Positions 37,651-49,916 of a DNA stretch of 64,000 bases are shown here, one piece after another. The stretch spans positions 54,802,404-54,866,403 of the forward strand of contig OU342633.1 of NCBI GenBank assembly GCA_910589415.1. The letters run 5' to 3'. Origin of the DNA: Malachius bipustulatus (Eukaryota; Arthropoda; Insecta; Coleoptera; Melyridae). The notes below the pieces were generated by a model. That model did not search any database, was not told the DNA's origin, and saw nothing but the letters and a program-made list of their open reading frames with translations. The position numbers were made by a program, and so were the translations under genes. Numbering within the stretch: position 1 is the stretch's first letter; each line of letters begins with the position of its first letter.

Positions 37651-39430
37651 TTTCACGTGTATCCTGAAAAATGTATAATGTAACTTATAAATCTGTCAAA
37701 ATAAATGGGTTTAAATATTCACTAGTCTTTAATTATAAATAAATTCAACCCATTTCAAATAAAACTTTCAACATCTCTAAAATGAAAAAAAATTATATAA
37801 TTTGCAGTAAGTGTCCCATTTATTTTCTATATTATTATGCGTCATCGATTTTCTCGAATAAAAGGTCATGCACATCCGATATGTCAATAAAATGTATGTC
37901 AAGGTCAATTATCATGTGGTCAGTCTCCCCATTTACTGTGTATTTGTTGACCTTAGACAATTTTCCGTCGTATCTAGAGGGCAATTTTCATCTCTCTGTT
38001 ATGTGATGTTTTCTTAAATTATAATTCGCATCTCTTATTATAGATACGTATTTATCTTCAGTAAAGATATATAAAGTAATAGCTACTGCCCTGCCAATCT
38101 TATATAAATAGTGAAAAATGTATCCTGAGGGTTGATTTTCGCTTTAATTAAGAAATTGGTGGACTTACACGCGTTATCGCGTTAGTATTTGTTCGGAGTG
38201 TCAATCTCATTTATTTCCTGGAAGTCTAACTTCCAGTTATTCCGTTCTTTCTGATACGCTTAGATAATATAAAACTGTAATCTATGAACTGGTTTAAAGC
38301 AAATCTAAAACTAACGGTAATACATTGACCTTATTATTTTAAAAATATTTCACTCCCGATTATTTGCCATTAAAAATCTAAGAAATATAATATCACATTA
38401 ATTATATTACATTTTTTCAAAATATTTAGTAAATAGTTAGGTACTCTTCTCTTATTAATGTATCAACCTAAAAATAAATGTAACCGGTCACTAGGAGGTA
38501 TAGATACACAACATTAATAATAAGAAAACATACTATAATAACGACATGCATAATAAGACATTATTTATAATTTGTGAGTTAAGTTCTATAATCAACCTAT
38601 GAAAGCTTTAAGACTGAATCACGGTCAAAATACGCACAACAAAAAATACTCGGCTGTAGTTATTTATAACTGGACGATATAAATATAGCCTAGAACTTTA
38701 ATTATGGAATTAATTTTGTATTCCTCTATGAAGACGGGCATTCAATCGATTTTGTGATGTAAAATAACGAATAAAAATAGATCCCTTGACGTATAGCTAT
38801 CACAGAAATAACGATTTTATAAAATATACAATAGATGAAGGCATGCTTTTCTGCCTTAAAACGTGACACACCGATCATAGGCAGGGATCTATAGCAAGTT
38901 TATGACAAAACAACTACATTTCTTATCACGGACTAAAAAGTAGGTACCTATAGGTATATGTGTTATATTAAATTTATTTTTTATTAATTTAAATAGTTAT
39001 TTTCTTCTTTTCAGTTTTGTAAGTATGTGTGTGAAGCTTTGCAGTCGATTTTTAAAATCTTATTGATGAGATTATAGTTATCTCTCATTGAAACGTTTTT
39101 CGCCGGATTTGTACCGCAGACAGACCGATAGACAACAAGAGAGCGAGTTAATAATAGTGCATTGTCATCCAGTTCTGAGTTATGTTTAAAGTTTCAGATT
39201 TAGCTTTTCAGGCAGTTAGACAGGACTGAAAGCGAGTTGATATAAACGAGCTAATATGAATTCCCTGAAAGTAGCTGTGTATATTAATTCATAATAATAT
39301 AATAATTCATCAAACATAATACATAAAATATGTATTTTTATGTCAGATATTTGATATTTTACAAATTACCTATTTCAAGTTTTTTTAATAGTTCCGGGGT
39401 CTTGATTGTTTGAATTATAAGTTCATTCGA
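37651..39430. other. Intergenic DNA, no gene seen
   Basis: No gene or structured repeat recognised; strongly AT-rich. Confidence 0.5.
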
Positions 39431-39432
39431 CT

Positions 39433-39598
39433 CTGCGGTAGTTTTGGCTTTGAGGACTAGCGTATTATTAACCACAGACAAATTTTAAATAATATACGTT
39501 TATTATTAGACACAAATATCTACGTCATGGCATAAGTGCAGGGTTCGAACCATATTCAATCGTTAGGTTGCTTAGAAAAGAGTTTTGCTATGAGCAGC
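39433..39598 (-). mobile_element. tRNA-derived SINE, same family as 9285-9398
   Basis: GGTTCGAACC (39542-39551) is a perfect Pol III B box. On the minus strand an A-box-like TAGCAAAACTCT lies upstream at tRNA distance. After the head the minus strand reads ACGTATATTATTTAAAATTTGTCTGTGG and then GCTAGTCCTCAAAGCC, matching in order the body of the copy at 9285-9398. The head is degenerate and the 3' end was not determined. Confidence 0.45.
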
Positions 39599-39599
39599 T

Positions 39600-40136
39600 T
39601 GGATAAATTATTAATTATCTTTACTTCGAGGTATGATAAAGAAATCGGCAATTTTTTTAGAAATTTTAAGAAAAAGGCTTGTCGTTTGCTCGATATGTGA
39701 TATTTAGGTAAATTAATAACTGAAAAAAATTCAAGGGGTGTTTTTTCTTATCCGTATTTTACCAATTAAAATTAATTTCCATATTACACGAATCGTGCCA
39801 TGATCCTACTTGTAATTATACTTACTTATTTTTTTACCTCGGCAATTTTTAATTTTACTCAAAAACTACTAGAGCCCTTCGTTTTTGAGAATGAATCGTA
39901 CTATCGAAAATGAAGATTTTAATTGGCAAGATATGCGAATAAGAAAACAAGTTTTAGGAGTGGCGCTTTCCATCATCCCTTACATATGAATACTGGAAAA
40001 CCTACAAACTATATGCTTTCAGTACCTTTTCGATTGCTAATTTTATTTTTGTAACTTTCTTTTCATTAAGAATAAATTATGATAAATTTGAAAGAAAAAA
40101 AAAAGTAGTTTTTTTTGACGCCCTTCATAATATACA
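39600..40136. other. Intergenic DNA, no gene seen
   Basis: AT-rich sequence without recognisable features. Confidence 0.5.
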
Positions 40137-40138
40137 TA

Positions 40139-41105
40139 CAGGGTGTCCGGTAAGTACCTCCTAATCTCCCGGGAGCATATAGGGGAGGTCAAAAAAACCT
40201 AGCCTGTCATAAAAAATATTTTCCTAAAGTATCCCCAAACGGAGATATGGAGCCCTAAAAGGGTGCCCCGCAATTTACTTTTTTGGCTCTAACTTTTAAA
40301 CCGACCTGTATAATTGGATGGAATTTAAACACTTTATAGAGGCTACAGAGAGCCATCAGGCCATATTAAAGTCGATGTTTGACGTCGTCAGGGAAGACAG
40401 GAACGGACTTACCATCATACTCGTTGAGTCTAAATTTTGACAGGTGTCACTTTACAGAGCTAAAAACTATTTTTTTGAATAGTCTAATACTTCATCTTTA
40501 AAAAAGGTGCTCTTAATTTATTTCGGTAAAACTGACGGTTTTCGAGATAAATCGGTTTTTAGGTATGCGAAACACTCAAAAGTTACTGATGCTAAACACA
40601 AACAGGTAAAAATCAGGTTCATGTTGATAAACCTACCTACATAATGGATTGCTATTGACGGAACTTGATCAAAATTCGCATAAAAGTCGATCTATCTTGA
40701 GAACCGCTAGTTTTATCGAAATAAATTAAGAGTACCTTTTGTGAAGATGAATGACCAGTGTAATTAAAAAATAAGTTTTCAGCTCTGTAAAATGACACCT
40801 GTCAAAACTTTGACACAATGAGTGTGGTGGTAAGTCCGTTCCTGACTTCCTTTAGGACGTCAAACATCCACTCTGATATGGCTTAATGAGTCTTTATGGC
40901 CTCTATAAAAAAATTTAAATTTCATCAAATTATACAGGTCGGTTCAAAAGTTAGAGCCAAAAAAGTAAATTGCGGGGCACCCTTTTAGGGCTCCATATCT
41001 CCGTTTAGGGACACTTTAGGAATATTTTTTTTATGACAGACTAGGTTTATTTTGACCTCCCCTCTATGCTACCGAGAGATTTGGAGGTACTTACCGGACA
41101 CCCTG
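40139..41105. mobile_element. Foldback MITE, TA target site
   Basis: The element starts CAGGGTGTCCGGTAAGTACC and ends in the inverse, with TA on both sides (40137-40138 and 41106-41107). The inverted arms run almost to the centre (about 40139-40575 and 40665-41105), sharing for example AAATTGCGGGGCACCC and CTCCATATCTCCGTTT, with scattered mismatches and small indels. The 967 bp contain no coding frame. A single-stranded copy would fold into a hairpin of more than 400 bp. This fits a non-autonomous element moved by a Tc1/mariner-type transposase. Confidence 0.85.
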
Positions 41106-41107
41106 TA

Positions 41108-41738
41108 TATGAGGGGTGGTATCATTTAACAGGAGTGCTCAAAATGTGAATTCTTTTATATCCACGCTATTTTCCAACAAGGAACCACCTCCTGAATTTT
41201 TTTACAGTTCTTAATTTACTCCCTGTATCCCTAATTTTATTTACCTTATACGTAACATTTTTGCAGCAAGCAATCATCGTAATTGTTTTAATGGTAGAGC
41301 AATTTTTTTATGCAAGCCCACTATTACGTAATCTTGGTACCCACAACAAAGCCATTTATAATAGACCTTTCGACCTTTCTGCCCATCACCATCATATGAT
41401 ATCGCCCCGGACAACAACGTAGGCATGCTTATGCTCATGCGCGAAGACATGGTTCCAGAAAAAAACACCCAGAGATTCATCCAGGAATATATAGGGAAGA
41501 AGGAAGAGTGAAGAATCAGTATCACAGAAGTGTTCAGTGATTGTACACGCAGTATACTCTTCATCCGCAGCCGTCTGCACCCCCGCATATTGTTACAGTT
41601 TCTACAGGTATCTACGCTGATAAGCAGTAAGTATTATATTATTATAATGATCATTTCTGATCCTGTGATTTTATGTTTACCTGTACGGTGGCCGTTCAAG
41701 CTCAATGATAAATATTAGACAGGAATACATACCCCTTG
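41108..41738. other. Unassigned sequence
   Basis: A 104-codon minus-strand frame (41274-41588) and a second overlapping minus frame reading FLDES then WNHVFAHEHKH faintly recall the first catalytic block of a DDE transposase, in two registers. The evidence is too weak to call a gene. The rest is featureless. Confidence 0.2.
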
Positions 41739-41752
41739 AACTAGCAAAATTA

Positions 41753-41845
41753 GCAGTCATTAAGTTACGTCAGAGGCCCTTGAGGCTACTTGAAAACTTC
41801 TGACACTTGGGCTTTACCACAGCCATAAGATATTTATTTATTTTT
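41753..41845 (+). mobile_element. 5'-truncated copy of the 5S-derived SINE (or its partner LINE tail)
   Basis: GCAGTCATTAAGTTACGTCA and the following bases through CTTCTGACACTTGGGC match the 3' part of the 7421-7678 SINE and end in ATTTATTTATTTTT. The 14-bp direct repeat AACTAGCAAAATTA flanks it exactly (41739-41752 and 41846-41859). Truncation at the 5' end with a perfect target-site duplication indicates target-primed reverse transcription. Because only the tail is present, it could equally come from a LINE sharing that tail. Confidence 0.8.
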
Positions 41846-41859
41846 AACTAGCAAAATTA

Positions 41860-44480
41860 ATATTATACACTATCTTTCTGGTCACAAATTCCATTAATTA
41901 AATTGACATTATAATAATATCCTGAGAATTCAGGAACCAACCACCCATGAAGCGACACCGGCAAGAGACATTAGAGACGAAATAAATATAAATATATACA
42001 ACTGTTTGCAGATCTATTTTTCTCTCCCAAATATTCTTCTGTATTTATCTCGCAGACTTGACTGAACTCCCGTTATTTCGCTCCTTACTTTCCAACACTT
42101 CAACCTTTCGCTTTTAAATTATCACACATAAAGCCCAAACCTTTGACATTCAATTATATAGCATTTATAAATATTGATTCGGGCAATTCTATTATTGGTG
42201 GACGCAAAAGTGATCCTATTTTGAATTATCTATATACACTGCCGTCTTTTCTACATGGAAACAGTAAATGTAAATGATTATTTCATAAAAATTTTATTGC
42301 CGTCAATTTATTATCTGATATGCACATCACTCGTATGTCTAGCGAGCCTTCTTCATAAAATCCCTAATTCTTCTGCATGACATGATATGAAACTCAACGG
42401 CAAAAAAGTGGTCAGGGTTCTCCGCAGTTTTAGTTATTTCACCCCTACCTTTTTGTTCTGTTTTTCCTACTAATTTTTCCACTGGCTTGAAAAAAAAATA
42501 ATTAATCTTGAAATCAAACTTTTCTGAATTATTTACTTACTTATTTGTGATACAACTACCTAGAACATTATTTATTTAGTCATTCATTCATAATAATATT
42601 ATACAGGCACAGAGTTCCCAATACAGGAGAGTTTTTTTTTTTTTTGCAAAATACTGATTCGGTTAACTGGTCAAAATTAGGGAGAATTTGATGATGATTT
42701 GTAATCTGGAAATTGGAAAAATTGCTTATTTTAGTGATTTCTTTTTATTGTTGAAAATAATTTTTTGCAACCTTACATAAACCATCAAGAGCTATCCATC
42801 TGACAAATAAGTAATTTATAATTACATACAAAACATATAAGTATGTATTTTTTTTTCATTTATCCAATGAAGAAAAGAAGAAAATTAAAATCATCTGTTG
42901 CCTTTATTTTTTATGCCGAATTGCATGAAAAAACAATATAGTTATAAGAATACAGTCATAAGAAAAACAAAAGTTGGCTGTGAAAACTCTGCGATCTATT
43001 ATTATAGTCGGCTTTAAAAATTTTTGAAATGTAAAAATGGATAGCTTTTATTATACTTATACTTACTTACTTATATGTCGATCTACAAAAAAATAGTTGA
43101 TTTATTTTCAAAAAAAAAAAGATACCTATGTAAAAATAAGAAATACCGAACAATTTTTCAGTTTTTTCAGGATATTCCAGCAACGACTGAAGCGACCCTG
43201 AATTTCTTTTCAGATTACCAAACATCACAAAAATATGCAACCATGTCCCAGTTAAACCTATACCTATTCCTTTATTGTGTCTTAAGATAACCGATATCCT
43301 CATGTATTTTCTATAAATGCGTGCACCCTGTATCCTGTTTTATTACAAAGAAAGTTGACAAATAAGAATAATATAATATACAAGGATTTCTGTTCGAAAA
43401 ATTCCAACTAGATTACGTTCCTGGAATAAATAATAATATGTAAAATAATAAATTTAGAATTGATCAATTTATAGAAAGTTGTCCAACCACAAAATCAACA
43501 CCGGCAGTGTAGAATGTATGAGTACTTATGTACCTAGTTTCAAAAAAAATACAAACGAAAATCTGTTTGAAAATTATTTGGGTGAGATTTAGATACACGA
43601 GCATAATATCAATTAATACCCCTACCCTAAAGCAAATTACGCTGAGAACTCCCGAGATCTGTATAGATATCGATACGTTGTGTTGGAGAGTATAGCTATT
43701 AATAGCCGCGGAATGAGTTCGTTTCATAGTGATGGTGACATCACTACCACCACGGTTTAAGCAACACGTTTTTACAAATGTGCTTCCTTTACTGGAGGTG
43801 GCAATGCGCGATGACGTCGGGACGCTGCCTGCCAAAATACAGGAGCGACTTTGGAATGTGTATACTGGGACTGGGACTGCTGAGTGATTCTGATTCATTT
43901 TCACCGTATATTAGAAACATCTCGAAAACAAAAAAGAATATACGTACGTACCTATATCTGAGAATTTTTAATAAATACTGAAAAAATGGGATCTACTTTA
44001 TCAATATATTTCACTAATAATCAGAGTATGCATATCTAACCATGCCAACCATAAGCTGAAAGTATAGCTTTATATTATAACAAAGATTGATGTGTGTAAA
44101 CTTCACGGCTCGCTATAATTGAAAGCATAATTGATTCCAGGCTGTTTTGCCCTGGTCCATGGACATTTGCTTCGAGTGTTTCTTCTACAACTGCGATAGA
44201 CATATGCATGTCAACGGTTACGTGTGCGCAAGCAAGCTATCCTTCCTCGTGTTCACTGGCTGAAAGGCTGATGGAAGAGCGCTCCTACTTATAGGTAGAT
44301 AGCCCCATCATAAATTCATCAGAAGATGGAATGAAACTAGAGAGGAATTTTAATAAAAATTGGAATTTTATCATTATTTTATATATTATAAAATAACTTA
44401 ATTTTTAATCCTGCAGATTTTTAAAAAACTTCATGAATAAAGCGGTGGGGGAGCGTCAAAACTTTGTTTATTCAAACGTC
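41860..44480. other. Intergenic DNA, no gene seen
   Basis: No gene recognised. The longest frame (43464-43904 minus, 146 codons) shows no domain. A solitary CACCCTGTATCC end lies near 43324. About 43690-43870 is slightly GC-richer. Confidence 0.45.
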
Positions 44481-44487
44481 GATTATC

Positions 44488-45637
44488 CCGGTTAACCTGT
44501 ACAGAATTTAACAGGAGTAGTCGCGTTACAAAGAATTTTCCTTCCTCTGTCGATTGCATTTCAAGAATTTTTCCTTTCGTTACCACCGCAACCGCTAGAG
44601 GACGTTATCTGACATGTAAGGAATAATGCGATTTTTCTAAAAAAAAATTTAATTGAATGATATATTCATTTTTACATAGTGAAAAATAGAATTAAATTCT
44701 TAAGGTGTCGTTGAAAATTGTAGCTGGATAACTTTCGCCCAGCTGTAGATAACTGCCATCAGCAAAATTGATCTTATGAATTTTCAGAGTTTGGATCCAG
44801 CACGTATAAAATGGAAATCATCCCTCGATTAAAATTGCTGAAATTCAAATATGTTTATCGCGATCAAAAGTCTCCGTGGGCGTGTGAATATGTGTACAGG
44901 GTGATGAAAAATCTGTCATTTTCTATTTTTTTTTTTTTCTATTCACTGTATTATTCGTTATTATTGGAGCTATGAGGTGAATTCAATTAGAAAATATGAA
45001 GAATTTTTGTTGCTTATTACAGTCGTAAAAACAGAAGAATTGAAAGTTCATGTCATGGGTCATGATCATGGGGTATTCCCAAAATCGTATTTTTGGATAT
45101 AAAAACAGGAATATCTCATGACGTAAACTTTCAATCGTTTTGCTGTTTTCGCCACTGTAATAAGCGACAATAATTCTTCATCTTTGATAATTGAACTGAC
45201 TTATTCATAGCTCCGATAATAACAAAGATATCAATAGTGAACAGAAAAAACTATAAAATAGCCGAATTTTCATCACCCTGTATACATATTCACTTCACGC
45301 CCACTAAGACGTTTGATCGCCATAAACATATTTTCAATTGAGCAATTTTAACCGAGGGATGATTTCCCTTTGCTGGCGGATATCTACAGTCAGGCAAAAG
45401 TTATCCAGCTGCGGTTTTCAATGTTACCTGAAGAATTTAAGTACTTTCCTCTTTCACTATGTAAAAATAAGTATATCATTCTATTTGTTTTCTAACGATA
45501 TTTCCTTGCATGTCAGATAACGGCCTCTAGCGGTTGCGGTGGTAATAAAATGAAAAATTCGTAAAATGCAATCGACAGAAGAAGGAAAACTCTTTGTAAT
45601 GAGACTAATCTGGTTAAATTCCGTTGAGGTTAACCGG
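44488..45637. repeat. Nested palindrome: inverted flanks around a TA-flanked MITE
   Basis: A MITE at 44897-45280 starts CAGGGTGATGAAAAATC, ends in the inverse and is bounded by TA on both sides. The sequence outside it is also inverted: the left flank (44488-44894) mirrors the right flank (45283-45637) with moderate divergence, for example GTTATCTGACATGTAAGGAA versus its reverse complement near 45500-45522, and CGCCCA against TGGGCG next to the MITE. The arms include CCGGTTAACC at both outer limits. Confidence 0.75.
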
Positions 45638-45639
45638 AA

Positions 45640-47171
45640 TTTTGAACGAAAGATTAAAAAAACAGTTACTTAAGCATTACATTTTTGATATTTTGAAAAT
45701 ACCTTATGCTGAAAAATAATGAGAAAATTAAAAATTTTTAATTTTTTTTCTTAATGACTCACCTGGTACATAAAATAAATTTTATTTTTGAGCTTAGTAA
45801 ATAAATACATTGGATTTCGCATTCTGCATGTACCGTTCAAATGATGTGAAAAAAATGATTTCATCTTTGAAATTCGCCGATTCCACTGTTTCTCCATCAA
45901 CACCGTAAACGATAATAGTTGAATGATGGTGGATTTACCCTTGATTTTATTTCTACCTACACTTGAATATTGATAATATTTTCATTCGATGACTTTATAT
46001 TTTCAAGACGCAACTGCATGAGTCTTCAGATTTGATGCATAGGTAGCCGAAGAACCACTTTTTAGTCCGTTGTTTCCACGAGTAAATATGGACAGTGTCC
46101 AGGCACTCCACTTCCTTAATTAGTGACTCACCAAATCCCTTTATCTCATCATTGCATACACTAAGGGAATTTTAATATTTTCCATCCTATTTTTGCTGGC
46201 ATATCTTACTACGAAACATATTTTCGTCAATTCTAACAGCTTAACTTAAAGCTCTACTAGACACTTCACATCACATGAAATACTATTTTACAACATTTAC
46301 AACACTTAACATCACTTAGACGTAAATTTGTCTGAAAAGAAAGCGTTATTTTGTAAATTTGTCATAAGAGAAAAAAGTTTCTGAGACTAAAGACTGAACT
46401 GCCCATCCTCGTTGGTAGACGTTGGTACATAATGATAATAGACGTTGGTACAATGATCAATTGCTATACTTAAAAAAAATAACCGCATCCCCATATTTTT
46501 ACCACATTTATTAGTGTTCACCAAAATTTTGAAAAATCTCTCCGGGAGCCACAACAGACAGGGGTACGTGAGACAGTAGTAGAACTTATATGAATATGGC
46601 TCTTGTCTGCATGGTTTGATAATGCGAAGCGTGATAGAAAAAGGGAAAAGAATGATCGAAATCGGCCTAAAATAAGCGTATTTTTTCTAATATTTACGCC
46701 GTCAAGAAATTATTTTTTTTAAATTAGTACTACTGTTGGAGCTGCACCGCTTCAATACTTCCGACATAACGTGAATAGATAAATAGAATCATGCCAGTAA
46801 AGTATAGGTCAGGCATTGAGGTTTATTTAAACAAGCCTAAGTATTCTTGGTTCGCTTACTCTAAAGTTCGCCTACGTCCTACGTGGAGGTGACACAAATT
46901 TAAAAATATCGTGTTTATTGACATAAATGTAAATAATAAATAATAAATAATTATTATTATTATCTAGTTCATTTTCCCAGTTGCACAGAGCTTTGATATG
47001 TAAACTTTTCAATTCTTATGGAAGGGCGTCTTTACATTCAGCACCTACCATATAATAATTATTATAATGGTGATCAATAAAGACGAAAACCGAAAATGGT
47101 GAGTATATAGGCCTACGTATAAGTAGGTACACTTAATAATATTTATATATAAATTAATCTTCCTTCCGTAG
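45640..47171. other. Sequence upstream of the first Egr exon, no coding feature seen
   Basis: AT-rich, no recognisable gene. If the exon at 47172 is internal, as its acceptor suggests, an upstream untranslated exon and promoter should lie here or further left; I could not identify them. Confidence 0.4.
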
Positions 47172-47707
47172 CTAAGGATCTCGTTCCCGCGTGTCTGCGA
47201 TCCCGGTGTATCCGGCGTGCGCTGCCACCTGCTGGTCGGCGTCCCCGTGGGCGCCCGCACCGCCTCCACGAGCACCATGACGACGTCCATGACGTCACCT
47301 CCGTGCTTGGGCGTTCTCGACTGGCGTGGCCGCTCTCTGGCCGGCCACATGCCTTCATTCAGACCCGGGTGCCGGTGCAGAACGCTAGGCATGGCGAGGC
47401 GTCATCGCCGTGCCCTCAGCCACGATGCTAACACTGGCCATGCGGAGGGAGTACGACCCCGCTGAAGCGCCGCCGCCGCCAGAGGGTGCCGCGAGTGAGA
47501 ACGAGTTCGTGGATATACTCCAAGTTCAACAGATCCTGCTGGAGGGCGGCCACGGTGGCCGGCAGCCGTTCCATGGACACCATCACCGCCCGCTCCATCA
47601 TCATGGTCATGGATACGCCGGGCAGCATCATCAGCACGTCGCAACGCAGGGGACCAGCGTCGACGATCTCGTTGCCATGTGGTTCGCGCCCCAGGCTGCC
47701 GCCTCAG
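47172..47707 (+). CDS. sr: Alternative 5' exon of Egr/stripe, with coding part from 47425
   Basis: GC content jumps at 47172, immediately after a pyrimidine-rich acceptor (CTTCCTTCCGTAG), and falls again after a donor, CAG then GTGCGT, at 47707. The first ATG in the open frame is 47425, with an in-frame stop at 47386-47388 upstream. From there 94 codons plus one base are encoded: MLTLAMRREYDPAEAPPPPE, an acidic NEFVDILQVQQILLE helix, a His-rich tract (HGHHHRP...GQHHQH) and SVDDLVAMWFAP. The donor leaves phase 1, exactly as at 60117, so it can splice to 62276 and give an alternative N-terminus in front of the zinc fingers. Drosophila stripe also has two isoforms with different starts. The link to the zinc-finger exon 14.6 kb away is inferred from phase, strand and composition. 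Confidence 0.6.
47277..47465 (+). other. Upstream open reading frame overlapping the 47425 start
   Basis: An ATG in good context (AGCACCATGA) opens a 62-codon frame that overlaps the proposed main ATG in another register. If 47425 is the start used, this frame would be expected to lower its translation. It could instead be a chance frame in GC-rich leader sequence. Confidence 0.35.
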
Positions 47708-47913
47708 GTGCGTCTTTTTGTGATTGTTGATGATAAGATTGTTGATGTTCCCCCACCCTTCTTACCTCCAGTGACGTGCTGTTAGTTGTTGTTTAGTTTA
47801 TGTGAAACAATAATAAGTTTTATTACTCATAGTGACTACCTATCTGTGTCTCTGTTGGTTATAAAAAATAATCAGGAAGACTCAGAATTTATTAAAATTT
47901 CACATAAATCTTA

Positions 47914-49916
47914 TTTTTTCATACGAAGCTAGATAGTATGAAGTTTCATCATAGTCGATTGGTTTTGGTTACTTTTCATACCAATCGTATAATTATTTGA
48001 AAGATTCTTCTATGATATAGGCTTAAAATGATTTTACGAATGAGCTGTCATCTTGGCAGCAATTTCATTTTCATCAGTGACCGTTGAAGTGAAGGGACAA
48101 ATATGCATTTAGAAAAAAAAATAAAAGTTATACATAGAGTGATGAAACAGTGCCGACAAATAAAGTCTCATCATTTTGATACTTAGCTATACCTAATTCA
48201 CAATATTTGAGATCGTAGAGAGTAGATGTCTAGCCTGAACGTACCAAATAAAAATATATTCTTGAATATCGTAGCCTATAACTGAAATTCGGCACCATTT
48301 CATTTTTAATCGAGGTAACTTTGGTACCTACCTAACTTCATACGATCTAGCTTGTGAAAAATAATAAGTACGTAGTTCAGCTGCTTGTTTCTCTTTTTAT
48401 CGTGTGAGTAAATAAAAACGTAAATTAGGCAGGCTTTGGAAAAAAATTCATGTCCAAGAGTTACAGTTTTAAAGATTCAATCTCAGAGTCAATTTTTTTT
48501 TTGCAAGGCCTGCCTAAATTACGTTTTCATTGCTCACAGTATTATAGAACAACGCAGTAATAAATAAATATACACTTGCGTAATATTATAATAGTACCTG
48601 TACACCTACTATAAGCTGCTAAAGGAAATATTTACCTACAAGGAGTAAGAAGGGTTGAAATAATAAGATTTTTTAGACTTCATTAACCAGGATTTAATGA
48701 GGTAACGCACATTTTTATCCCCCCCGCCTCTGAGTTTTGTGCCTATTCGAAATTTTACTTTTTTTGCCTATTTGGTGGAATCAGCTAACAAGTGCGTTCT
48801 TCGTACAAGTATATTATCTACATATAAAGTTATTTATTTAATATTAGCATAGCTATTTTCATACATAATGACGAATAAACAATGGAAACAGAATAGTAAG
48901 GGGTACAGACCGTTTCGGCGCATATTATTTTGAAGTGTCAAAGGTCACTCTTAAACCGGTGCTGAATTTAAAAGAAAATATATTTTACACCAGATATTTG
49001 TACCAGATTAATTATTTTATTACATTCATTCAGGAATTCCGTTTCGTAAAGGAAATAATCGCCAGTTATTTGAACAAGATAACAAAAAAATTACAAAATT
49101 ACAATATAGGAACTGGAGATTGTAGGTACCTAGGTAAAGGTAACTATTGTTTTATTTAGTGGCTTTTTGTTATACTCTCCTGTAATGCTAAAAACTTGTA
49201 ATGTAAGCAAGTAAATTCCCGGGACTTATTCCATAAGGAGATCAGCCACAATTTTCTACGTCGTTTGCTATACCTATGCTTGCGATATTTATTTCAATAA
49301 AAAGCAGATAATGCCTTATTTATATAACGTACCTACTATTTTTCTCGAAGCTATCGTGTGAGCAAATGATTCAGGGAGGCTTTGGAAAAAATCATGTCAT
49401 TTAATCTGTAAAACTAAAAAAATCAACACCAATCATTTTACATTTTTATATCTTCAGTCTCAGACATGAATTGTTCTTAAAAAGCCTGCCTAAATTACAT
49501 TGTTATTTGCTCACGCAGGATAGAAACAGAAATAGGTAAGCAGCGGATTAGTATAATATACCATTTTTCACGAAGCTAAAGATAGTATGAAGTTAGGTAC
49601 CTACGTTACCTCGATTAAAAATGAAATGGTGCCGGATTTCAGTTATAGGCTACGATATTCAAGAATATATTTTATTGGTACGTTCAGGCTAGGTATACCT
49701 ACTCTCTGCGATCTCAAATATTATGAATCACTCAAAACAATTCGACTTGAAAAAAAAGGACACTGATAATAGTGAGATGTGTAGCCAACATAACAGCTCA
49801 TTCGTAAAATCATTTTAAGCATAAATCATAAAACCTTTCAAATTATAGGATTGGTATTACAAGTAGTAACCAACCGATTATGATTCAACTTCATACTATC
49901 TAGCTTTCTGAAAAAT
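47914..49916. repeat. Inverted pair of two-module repeats (X-Y ... Y-X)
   Basis: Module X at 47914-48361 has its own inverted ends (CGAAGCTAGATAGTATGAAG) and recurs inverted at 49563-49916. Module Y at 48404-48537 is a small MITE-like hairpin (GTGAGTAAAT...AAATTAGGCAGGC mirrored at its other end) and recurs inverted at 49358-49514. The short link between X and Y is also shared (GCTGCTT...GTTTCT). The two halves are thus an inverted duplication with a spacer of about 820 bp, or a single foldback element of about 2 kb. Divergence between halves is considerable. Confidence 0.65.

Noticed and set aside
41274..41588. Minus-strand frame faintly like a DDE transposase (FLDES, then WNHVF)
   Set aside because: Matches are split over two registers and no second catalytic block was found; recorded only as unassigned sequence.
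43464..43904. 146-codon minus-strand frame
   Set aside because: No domain, signal peptide or family resemblance, and no splice or promoter context; a frame of this length is plausible by chance in 64 kb.
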